Shown: positions 1-6,621 of the stretch, piece after piece | How the letters are laid out: each line of letters starts with the position of its first letter | How positions within the stretch are numbered: position 1 is the stretch's first letter | Assembly: GCA_964653595.1 (NCBI GenBank) | Contig: CAZZHH010000046.1 | Location: 1 to 25,140, forward strand | Length of the DNA stretch: 25,140 nucleotides | Direction: 5' to 3' | Source: JBAXTE01 sp964653595 | GTDB lineage: Bacteria > Bacteroidota > Bacteroidia > Bacteroidales > WCHB1-69 | Made by a program: the position numbers and the translations under genes | The notes under the pieces: model-generated | The model's database searches: none | What the model saw: only the letters and a program-made list of their open reading frames with translations | Told to the model about the DNA's origin: nothing

Positions 1-9
1 TTGCAGTGG

Positions 10-41
10 CAAAGATACAAAAAAATGATATCATTTTTCAA
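10..41 (-). promoter_or_regulatory. Promoter reading leftwards out of the window
   Basis: On the minus strand 10-17 reads TATCTTTG, an exact match to the Bacteroidota -7 consensus TAnnTTTG. A TTG at 39-41 lies 21 bases upstream as a -33 element. It would drive a gene lying left of position 1, divergent from udk. A perfect 18-bp palindrome occupies most of the spacer. Confidence 0.5.
21..38. repeat. 18-bp perfect palindrome, possible operator
   Basis: Bases 21-38 form a perfect two-fold palindrome with half-site AAAAATGAT. It falls between the -33 and -7 elements of the leftward promoter, where a bound repressor would block RNA polymerase. No regulator gene is visible in the window, and an A/T-rich palindrome could arise by chance, so the operator role is inference. 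Confidence 0.35.
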
Positions 42-152
42 TTTCAAAAGCGGAATAAAATCGGATGAGATAAAAAAGTATATTCTTTTACAATCGATAA
101 AAATAACTTTCATAAATAATAAAACTATTTTTTCATTTTCGAAAATTTGCTG

Positions 153-160
153 TATTTTTG
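153..160 (+). promoter_or_regulatory. Candidate -7 element for udk-aat
   Basis: TATTTTTG at 153-160 matches TAnnTTTG and lies 18 bases before the ATG at 179. A clear -33 TTG at the right distance is missing. Because the element overlaps the upstream in-frame TTG at 158, it argues for the ATG at 179 as the true start of udk. Confidence 0.35.
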
Positions 161-178
161 TTGAAAAACTATCAATAT

Positions 179-787
179 ATGTTAATTATTGGAATCACTG
201 GCGGTTCTGGATCAGGAAAATCAACCGTAGTACGAGAAATCGTAAAAAAACTCCCTAAAGACTCTGTATGCGTTATTCCGCAAGATTCATACTATTACGA
301 TAATGGCAATATTTCTCAAGAAGAAAAAGAAAAAATTAATTTTGACCACCCCTCTTCTATCGAGTTTGAATTGCTTATAGATCAGCTAGATCAACTCAAA
401 AATGGCAATGCTATCGAAATGCCAATATACTCATACATTACCTGTGCAAGAGCAAAAGAGACAATTCATGTTGAACCAAAAGAAGTTGTAATTGTAGAGG
501 GAATTCTAATCTTTACCAATGAACAGCTTAGAGAAAGAATGAATATTAAAATTTTTGTAGATGCCGATTCCGATGATCGTTTGATGAGAGTCATAAAACG
601 TGATATCGTAGAACGAGGAAGAAATGTTCAACAAGTCCTCGACCATTACGATAAGTATGTAAAACCCATGCACTTATCGTTTATTGAACCCACAAAACGA
701 TATGCAGATATAATTGTACCTCAAGGAGGTGAAAATCATACCGCTATTGATATTTTGTATTCTAGAATTCACATGAACTTGATATAG
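179..787 (+). CDS. udk: Uridine kinase
   Basis: Cytoplasmic pyrimidine-salvage enzyme that phosphorylates uridine and cytidine with a nucleoside triphosphate to give UMP and CMP. The protein has 202 residues, normal for bacterial Udk. The Walker A loop GGSGSGKST is at residues 8-16, near the N-terminus as the family requires. A conserved stretch VVIVEGILIF follows in the middle, and a DADSDDRLMRVIKRD region with the lid arginines comes after it. The reading frame is open to a TTG at 158, but the ATG at 179 is preferred: it gives the usual start MLIIGITGGS, and the earlier TTG overlaps a promoter-like site. The stop is 5 bp before aat, so the two genes are probably co-transcribed. Confidence 0.95.
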   Translation: MLIIGITGGSGSGKSTVVREIVKKLPKDSVCVIPQDSYYYDNGNISQEEKEKINFDHPSSIEFELLIDQLDQLKNGNAIEMPIYSYITCARAKETIHVEPKEVVIVEGILIFTNEQLRERMNIKIFVDADSDDRLMRVIKRDIVERGRNVQQVLDHYDKYVKPMHLSFIEPTKRYADIIVPQGGENHTAIDILYSRIHMNLI

Positions 788-792
788 CCCCA

Positions 793-1473
793 ATGCCCAT
801 ATATCAATTATCCGATGAGGATATCTGGTTGCCAAACCCACTGGAATCCGAAGAAGATGGACTACTGGCAATTGGAGGGGATTTATCTCCCGAACGACTT
901 GTAAACGCGTATGCCACCGGAATTTTTCCTTGGTACAACAGAAAACCCATTCTTTGGTGGTCGCCAAACACAAGAACTCTGATATACCCTTCCGATTTCA
1001 AGAGATCAAAATCCCTTTTAAGAACCCTGAAAAGTGGAAAATTTGAAGTACGAATGGACACCGTTTTTAGTCGTATCATCGACCAATGTGCACGGATTCA
1101 AAGAGCTGGAGAAGATGGCACTTGGATAACTACCGAGATGAAGCAAGCATACAAGAAACTTCACATGCTTGGAATAGCACACTCTGTTGAAACCTTTCAT
1201 AATGGGCACTTAGTAGGCGGCCTTTACGGCGTGTCTATAGGAAAAGCTTTCTTTGGAGAATCTATGTTTCATGCCGAAACAGATGCTTCTAAAGTAGCAC
1301 TAGCCACCCTTTGTGCGTGGATGTTCAAAAATGATTTCTTGTTTGTAGACTGCCAAATGCCAACCAATCATCTTCATAGCCTTGGAGCTATTGATATTGG
1401 AAAAAACGAGTATTTATCACTACTCTCTAAAGCAATATCCTATCCTACACATAAAGGAAAATGGAACCTTTAA
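793..1473 (+). CDS. aat: Leucyl/phenylalanyl-tRNA--protein transferase
   Basis: Transfers Leu or Phe from charged tRNA to proteins with N-terminal Lys or Arg, marking them for degradation by the ClpS/ClpAP N-end-rule route in the cytoplasm. The 226-residue protein is the normal size. It carries the family hallmarks: WLPNP and LAIGGDLSPERL near the N-terminus, then GIFPWY and ILWWSPNTR around residues 44-60. The catalytic-core stretch GGLYGVSIGKAFFGESMF lies in the second half and is followed by DCQMPTNHLHSLGA. The ATG lies 5 bp after the udk stop, which suggests one transcript. The gene converges on glnS, and no convincing terminator is visible in the 52-bp gap. Confidence 0.95.
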   Translation: MPIYQLSDEDIWLPNPLESEEDGLLAIGGDLSPERLVNAYATGIFPWYNRKPILWWSPNTRTLIYPSDFKRSKSLLRTLKSGKFEVRMDTVFSRIIDQCARIQRAGEDGTWITTEMKQAYKKLHMLGIAHSVETFHNGHLVGGLYGVSIGKAFFGESMFHAETDASKVALATLCAWMFKNDFLFVDCQMPTNHLHSLGAIDIGKNEYLSLLSKAISYPTHKGKWNL

Positions 1474-1525
1474 CAACTATCTTCTTAGCAATTGTTAGAC
1501 TAGCTATCGGTTAATCAAAAAAATA

Positions 1526-3208
1526 TTATCTTTTTGCACCCCCATCCTTTAAAGTAACCGTTCTGTTGAAAACCAATCTGTCGGTAGTAGAGTCCTTATC
1601 GATACAAAAATAGCCAATTCTCTCAAACTGATAAGATGCTAATGGAGATTCATTTAACAATTTGGGCTCGATGTATCCCTCAATTACTTTCATGGAATCT
1701 GGATTTAAATTATCCAAAAACGTCTTTCCATCTTCGTTATTTTCAGGATCAGGAGAAATAAATAGTTTGTCCACAAGTCTAATCTCAGCCTTTCGAGCAT
1801 GAGCAACAGAAGCCCAATGTATAGTACCTTTTACTTTTCGACCTGAATCCGATTCGCCTGTTTTGGTATTCTCTAAATAATCGCAATGAATGGCAACAAT
1901 ATCTCCATTATCATTATTTTCAACATAGTTGCATCGGATAATGTATGCATACTTCAAGCGCACCTCGTTGCCCGGCGATAGTCTGAAAAACTTCTTAGAT
2001 GGTTCTTCCATAAAATCATCGCTATCAATCCAAAGTTCTCTCCCAAAAGAAATTTTTCGCTTACCAGCTTCTATATCTTCCGGATTGTTAACTGCTTCTA
2101 ACTCTTCGAATTTATTTTCGGGATAGTTATCTAAAATTAATTTTATGGGTTGTAAAACCGCCATGGTGCGAAGTGCTTTCTTGTTTAAATCTTCTCTAAC
2201 ACAAAATTCAAGCAACGACAATTCTATCGTATTATCGCGTTTTGCAACCCCAATGGTTTCGGCAAAATTTCTCATGCTCTCGGGAGTATATCCTCTCCTT
2301 CTTATTCCAGAAATAGTAGGCATTCGAGGGTCATCCCAACCCATCACATGTTTGTCTTGAACTAGCTGCAACAACTTCCGTTTGCTCATTACTGTATAAC
2401 TCAAATTCAAACGAGCAAATTCAATTTGTTTTGGATGATGGATATGTAATGCCTCACAAAACCAATTATATAACGGCCGATGAACCTCAAATTCTAGGGT
2501 ACAAATGGAGTGTGTGATGCCCTCTATTGAATCCGATTGCCCATGAGCATAATCGTACATCGGATAAATACACCACTCATTGCCGGTGCGATGATGTTCG
2601 GTCTTTAATATTCGATACATGATCGGATCTCTCATGTGCATATTTGGTGAGTTCATGTCAATTTTAGCACGCAAAACACGACTACCATCTTCAAATTCGC
2701 CATTTTTCATGCGTTCAAAAAGATCCAAATTTTCTTCAACAGAACGATTTCGGTATGGGCTCTCAAAACCTGGTTGCGTAGGAATTCCCCTTCCTTTACT
2801 GATATCTTCTTGCGAAGAGTCATCAACATATGCTTTCCCCTCTTTTATTAATTCTACAGCCCACAGGTATAATTGAGTAAAGTAATCGGAAGCATAATAC
2901 TCGCCATCCCAATTAAATCCCAACCATTGGACATCTTCTTTGATAGATTCAACATATTCTACATCTTCTTTTGTGGGATTGGTATCATCAAAACGCAAAT
3001 TACATTTACCATTATATTTTTTTGCTAAGCCAAAGTTTAAACAAATCGATTTAGCATGTCCAATATGCAAGTAACCATTCGGTTCGGGTGGAAAACGAGT
3101 ATGCACTTTCTCTTGATAAATAGCATCTTTTATATCCTTCTCTATGATCTCCTCGATAAAATTGAGCGGTTTTTTTTCCAAACTGTTTAAATAGTTATCT
3201 TGTTCCAT
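1526..3208 (-). CDS. glnS: Glutaminyl-tRNA synthetase
   Basis: Charges tRNA-Gln directly with glutamine using ATP. It is a class I synthetase of 560 residues, close to the usual length for bacterial GlnRS. PPEPNGYLHIGH at residues 40-51 contains the HIGH signature, and VMSKR at 273-277 is the KMSKS equivalent usual for GlnRS. RFDDTNPTKE after the HIGH motif is typical of the GlnRS/GluRS catalytic core. The C-terminal half (from about residue 340) matches the two beta-barrel anticodon-binding domains. The presence of HIGH and VMSKR together with this beta-barrel C-terminus favours GlnRS over GluRS. The gene stands alone between convergent aat and the divergent gene at 3384. Confidence 0.96.
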   Translation of the reverse strand: MEQDNYLNSLEKKPLNFIEEIIEKDIKDAIYQEKVHTRFPPEPNGYLHIGHAKSICLNFGLAKKYNGKCNLRFDDTNPTKEDVEYVESIKEDVQWLGFNWDGEYYASDYFTQLYLWAVELIKEGKAYVDDSSQEDISKGRGIPTQPGFESPYRNRSVEENLDLFERMKNGEFEDGSRVLRAKIDMNSPNMHMRDPIMYRILKTEHHRTGNEWCIYPMYDYAHGQSDSIEGITHSICTLEFEVHRPLYNWFCEALHIHHPKQIEFARLNLSYTVMSKRKLLQLVQDKHVMGWDDPRMPTISGIRRRGYTPESMRNFAETIGVAKRDNTIELSLLEFCVREDLNKKALRTMAVLQPIKLILDNYPENKFEELEAVNNPEDIEAGKRKISFGRELWIDSDDFMEEPSKKFFRLSPGNEVRLKYAYIIRCNYVENNDNGDIVAIHCDYLENTKTGESDSGRKVKGTIHWASVAHARKAEIRLVDKLFISPDPENNEDGKTFLDNLNPDSMKVIEGYIEPKLLNESPLASYQFERIGYFCIDKDSTTDRLVFNRTVTLKDGGAKR

Positions 3209-3224
3209 TGTTGTTTATTTTTTG

Positions 3225-3232
3225 CAAAAATA
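3225..3232 (-). promoter_or_regulatory. Candidate -7 element for glnS
   Basis: On the minus strand 3225-3232 reads TATTTTTG, matching TAnnTTTG. It lies 17 bases upstream of the glnS ATG, implying a very short leader. No clean -33 TTG is present, so this is a weak call. Confidence 0.3.
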
Positions 3233-3383
3233 AGGAATTTGTGTCTAAAATGATGTTTTTTTTATATCTTAGCTACTTAAACAATCAATAAACAAATAAA
3301 TCATTCTTTCATTTAACTCTAAGAATTGAGGTTTTCATTGGATAAAAAGAGAAAAAAATGAATAACTATAAAAATAAATTCGC

Positions 3384-3851
3384 ATGAAAAGATGGATTTT
3401 CGTAGTATTTATCATGAGCACTACCGTAATATACGGGCAACATTTCAAACTCACTCATGCTACCATAAGAAGCTGGACGAGTCAATCTAATACCAATCAA
3501 CGAGGTGCTGAATATAGAATTTCTCTCACAGCTATTACAAAAGTCAAAGAGTTAACCATCTCTAAAGTGTGGATTTCTGATAAATGCTACTTAATAGAGA
3601 GTCTTGTTGTAGATAATAAAAAATCTACTTCTAAAAACATATTAATCGCAAAAGGTGCAGATGTTAAAATCTACATCAACGTGAAAGAGGTTTTACAAGA
3701 GAACGGAGTATGGGTGCTCAACAACGATAATTGCACAGGAGCACCGAAAGATAATCAAAACAAATTGAAAATAGAATATAGTGTAAAAGGGAAACCTTGC
3801 GAAATGACAATCCTAGATATCGAACCTCTTTCGCCCATACAATTTGATTAA
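3384..3851 (+). CDS. Small secreted protein of unknown function
   Basis: A 155-residue protein I cannot assign to a named family. Residues 1-18 form a Sec signal peptide (basic MKRW, then a hydrophobic core ending in VIYG) with likely cleavage before QHF. The mature part is predicted mostly beta, with alternating polar and hydrophobic residues. It holds three cysteines, at residues 68, 116 and 138; two of these could form a disulfide in the periplasm. It has no lipobox cysteine, so it should be soluble in the periplasm or exported. It precedes the DUF4837 lipoprotein on the same strand with a gap of about 90 bp. A near-match to the -7 consensus (TATCTTAG at 3265-3272, with TTTG at 3238-3241) suggests its own promoter with a long leader. 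Confidence 0.7.
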   Translation: MKRWIFVVFIMSTTVIYGQHFKLTHATIRSWTSQSNTNQRGAEYRISLTAITKVKELTISKVWISDKCYLIESLVVDNKKSTSKNILIAKGADVKIYINVKEVLQENGVWVLNNDNCTGAPKDNQNKLKIEYSVKGKPCEMTILDIEPLSPIQFD

Positions 3852-3943
3852 AAACTATATACCTGACAATAATATTTTTTTAAACAATACACAATTGAAT
3901 TAGCAATTTTTCGTTAGAAGTAAGAAAATTAAGAAAAAAATAG

Positions 3944-4951
3944 ATGAGAAAATTAAATTTTATATCAGTTACTTTGTTAGTCGCTCTTGTGAGCTCATGT
4001 GGAAATGGACTTAAAAATTATACCACTTCTTCATCCGGTCGTAATGGTGAAATACTAGTTGTCGCCGACCGCGATTTATGGAGAGGAGATCTAAAAGACA
4101 CCATTACGAATTATTTTACTGAAGAGCAATATGGTCTTCCCCAATCGGAACCTAGATTTAGCGTTTTTTCCACTCCTATAGATGAGTTTAACCGAATCTT
4201 AAGGCCACACAGAAGCATTCTAATGATTTCTATCAACGCATCCTTGCCTGAAGCAAAAATATCTTTTTCGAAAGACAAATGGGCAGCCCCTCAGGTGCTA
4301 GTCAAACTTACTGGACCCACCCGTGAATCGCTGGTAGAAAAATTTTGGGCCCAACGAGAAGCTATTACCGATCTTTTTATCAATTCTGAATATAGAAGAT
4401 ATCAAAATGTTGCAGAAAACATGGGCGAAAAAGGAATCACAAAGCAGTTGGAAGAAAAATATGGATATTCTTTATCTTTCCCAAAAGGCTTTTCGATCAG
4501 CAAATCAACCGATAATTTTTGCTGGATTAGAAAAGAGACAAAAGAGTTTAGCCATGGTGTTCTAATATACTCCTACGATTATACCGACACAAAACAGCTC
4601 GACATGAAAAATATCCTTTTCGTGAGAGACACTATAACACAAAAACATATTCCTGGCCCTACAGACAGTTCATACATGGCAGTATCGTATCAAGTTTACC
4701 AACCATCCTCTAAGGTAATCGACTTCAATGGAAACTATTGTGTAGAAACAAGAGGTCTATGGCTAGTAAAAAATGATTTTATGGGAGGACCTTTTGTAAA
4801 CTACTCTTTTGTAGATAAAGCTACCAACAAGATAATCTCCTTAGATGGATATGTGTATGCTCCTCGTGATAACAAACGCGACATGTTGCGATCGGTAGAA
4901 GCAATTCTTCACACCTGGAAATCTATCCCCAAAGCAATAGCTACAAAATAG
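3944..4951 (+). CDS. DUF4837 family lipoprotein
   Basis: A 335-residue lipoprotein of the Bacteroidota family DUF4837, whose biochemical role is not established. The signal peptide ends in a lipobox VSSC with the acylated cysteine at residue 19, so it should be anchored in the inner or outer membrane facing the periplasm. The conserved family opening, GRNGEILVVADRDLW, follows at about residues 33-47. A stretch on phosphate-free small side chains follows, then a second half with the motif GLWLVKNDFMGGPF near residue 270. Family members are usually single-copy core genes of about this length. A bidirectional terminator hairpin closes the gene at 5000-5029. Assignment rests on recognising the N-terminal motif and overall pattern. 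Confidence 0.8.
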   Translation: MRKLNFISVTLLVALVSSCGNGLKNYTTSSSGRNGEILVVADRDLWRGDLKDTITNYFTEEQYGLPQSEPRFSVFSTPIDEFNRILRPHRSILMISINASLPEAKISFSKDKWAAPQVLVKLTGPTRESLVEKFWAQREAITDLFINSEYRRYQNVAENMGEKGITKQLEEKYGYSLSFPKGFSISKSTDNFCWIRKETKEFSHGVLIYSYDYTDTKQLDMKNILFVRDTITQKHIPGPTDSSYMAVSYQVYQPSSKVIDFNGNYCVETRGLWLVKNDFMGGPFVNYSFVDKATNKIISLDGYVYAPRDNKRDMLRSVEAILHTWKSIPKAIATK

Positions 4952-4999
4952 AATACCTTTTTGATTTGAATGAATTAGAATTCAATTCAGCAAATAAAA

Positions 5000-5029
5000 A
5001 AATCCAGCTGACAAAATTTAGCTGGATTT
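5000..5029. terminator. Bidirectional Rho-independent terminator
   Basis: A 10-bp perfect stem (AAATCCAGCT at 5000-5009 with AGCTGGATTT at 5020-5029) encloses a 10-nt loop. T-runs follow the stem on both strands. It lies between the convergent DUF4837 and zinc-ribbon genes and can serve both. Confidence 0.85.
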
Positions 5030-5037
5030 TTCATTTA

Positions 5038-5313
5038 TTAAGAAGCGCTATTTTTCCATCTTTCTAGTCGTGGAATACCACGAGTTAGTACCCATGCCAA
5101 AAGCCCATTCATGCCATCCTTTTTCATCTCTTGGATGCAAAATTTTTGAAACTTTTTAGCGGTGTCCACCTCGGGTGGCGATAAAAATACGCCGTTTTCG
5201 TAACACATCGAACAATAGGTTTTGTTTATCGTGCCATCTGCATTGGAGCCTCCACCCTTTTTGTCTTTTTTCATAGGGTATCCGCAGCTCTGACAAAATT
5301 TATTATTTTCCAT
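5038..5313 (-). CDS. Putative zinc-ribbon protein
   Basis: A 91-residue cytoplasmic protein of the putative zinc-ribbon family often found alone in bacteria. Two CxxC knuckles are visible: C7-C10 in FCQSCGYPM and C34-C37 in YCSMCYENG. They are spaced as expected for a single bound zinc ion. The loop between them is glycine-rich and contains the typical NADGTINK turn. The C-terminal 50 residues look helical and end in RGIPRLERWK. There is no signal peptide or membrane segment. The gene lies 86 bp downstream of the M23 peptidase on the same strand, so read-through is possible but a functional link is not evident. The specific target is unknown. Confidence 0.8.
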   Translation of the reverse strand: MENNKFCQSCGYPMKKDKKGGGSNADGTINKTYCSMCYENGVFLSPPEVDTAKKFQKFCIQEMKKDGMNGLLAWVLTRGIPRLERWKNSAS

Positions 5314-5399
5314 TGTATAATATTAATTGATTGATATCCGATATCTATGAACGAATCTTTTTATTCAAATGTTTTTACCAGTTTTCTCTTCTGAAGTAA

Positions 5400-6365
5400 T
5401 TACGACAATGCCTGATTTACTTTTCCAGCAGACTCAATTACATTTTCGTACTCTTCGGGGGATAAATCTTTAAAGAAAAAGTTTACTGGATTTATCTTGT
5501 TCCCATTTTTAATTACTTCATAATGCAAATGGGGTGCAGTAGACATACCTGTGGAGCCAACATAGCCTATACACTCACCACGTTTCACTTTTTGTCCTGG
5601 CTTAACCGTCTTTTTTGTCATATGACCATAAAGAGTTTTATACCCAAAGCCATGATCTACAACCACCACAAGACCATATCCCGACATCCCTTTGAGCTCA
5701 ACAACAACTCCATCGCCAGATGCATATATTGGAGTACCTCTAGGAGCGGTAATATCTATCCCTGAATGAAAATGTAACGACTTTAGTAATGGATGAAATC
5801 TTCTTCCAAATCCGGAAACAATATTATTGGCACCGTTACGAATCGGTATAATAGCTGGTATTGCCGACATCATATTCGATTTATTCTTAGCCATTGCCCA
5901 TACTTCATCAAACGACTTCGATTGAACATAAAGCTGGCTTGTAATCTCGTCTAATTTCTTGGTAGTTTCAGTTAACAACACTGTATTATCAAATCCTTTT
6001 AATCCGTCGTAACGCTCCGATCCGCCAAAACCTGCCTTACGAACAGTGCTAGGAATAGGATCTGCTTCAAAAATGGTACGGTAAATATTGTCGTCGCGAT
6101 GTTGTAAATCCAAAACAACAGCCTGAATTTTATCCATTCTGTCATTCAATAATTTATATTGAAATTCATATTGGCTTATCTCTCGTTTTAGCCTCTTCTC
6201 CTTTGGTGAATCGAAAAAGTTATACGCAACCACCATTACTAGAGAAGAAAATGCAATTCCTGTTGCCAAATATCCTAATAACTTTAATATTCTATCTTTA
6301 ATTGTTATCTTTGCTTTTTCAAAAGTGAGTGATTTTGGATTGAATAGATATTTTGTTTTTGCCAT
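5400..6365 (-). CDS. Membrane-anchored M23 family peptidase
   Basis: A peptidoglycan endopeptidase of the LytM/M23 type, expected to cut cross-links in the periplasm. In its 321 residues, the cytoplasmic N-terminus (1-27) is followed by one transmembrane helix at about 28-50. A coiled-coil-rich region runs to about residue 165, and the M23 domain spans about 185-295. The zinc ligands are intact: H200 and D204 in HFHSGID, with H279 and H281 in HLHYE. The enzyme is therefore probably active and not a degenerate EnvC/NlpD-type activator. In Bacteroidales this protein is commonly found divergent from alaS, as here. A possible attenuator-like hairpin lies in its leader around 6450-6476. Confidence 0.92.
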   Translation of the reverse strand: MAKTKYLFNPKSLTFEKAKITIKDRILKLLGYLATGIAFSSLVMVVAYNFFDSPKEKRLKREISQYEFQYKLLNDRMDKIQAVVLDLQHRDDNIYRTIFEADPIPSTVRKAGFGGSERYDGLKGFDNTVLLTETTKKLDEITSQLYVQSKSFDEVWAMAKNKSNMMSAIPAIIPIRNGANNIVSGFGRRFHPLLKSLHFHSGIDITAPRGTPIYASGDGVVVELKGMSGYGLVVVVDHGFGYKTLYGHMTKKTVKPGQKVKRGECIGYVGSTGMSTAPHLHYEVIKNGNKINPVNFFFKDLSPEEYENVIESAGKVNQALS

Positions 6366-6517
6366 TGATTCTGGTTGATGTTTTTACTGTTGTGAAATAT
6401 CATAAATAAAAAAGGAGAAATAATCAATCTTATTGAAACATTTTGCCTGTAGAGTAAAAAATCAGATAACGATCGATTTTTTTTATTTATTTATCGTATT
6501 TCCATTCGGATGATTTA

Positions 6518-6525
6518 CAAAAATA
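6518..6525 (-). promoter_or_regulatory. Candidate -7 element for the M23 peptidase gene
   Basis: The minus strand reads TATTTTTG at 6518-6525, matching TAnnTTTG, with a TTG at 6542-6544 (16-base spacer, shorter than usual). It would give a leader of about 145 bases before the ATG at 6365. Confidence 0.3.
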
Positions 6526-6570
6526 TCTATTTTCCTCGTAACAATGACCTATTTGAAGATTAAAATTTGT

Positions 6571-6578
6571 TAATTTTG
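6571..6578 (+). promoter_or_regulatory. Candidate -7 element for alaS
   Basis: TAATTTTG at 6571-6578 matches TAnnTTTG and sits 43 bases before the alaS ATG. A TTTG at 6552-6555 lies 15 bases upstream, a shorter spacer than typical. Confidence 0.45.
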
Positions 6579-6621
6579 CATTTTATTACAATAACCATTG
6601 ATTTTTAAAAAATAATATAGG

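Noticed and set aside
158..178. TTG extension of udk
   Set aside because: The TTG lies inside a -7-like element, and the added residues precede the usual Udk start.
1..258. Open frame of 85 residues at the window start
   Set aside because: It overlaps udk in another frame and is rich in I, K and F from A/T-rich DNA. It has no family motif.
1474..1525. Possible terminator between aat and glnS
   Set aside because: The only inverted repeat (around TTAGCAATTGTTAG) has no loop and depends on G-T pairs, with no T-run.
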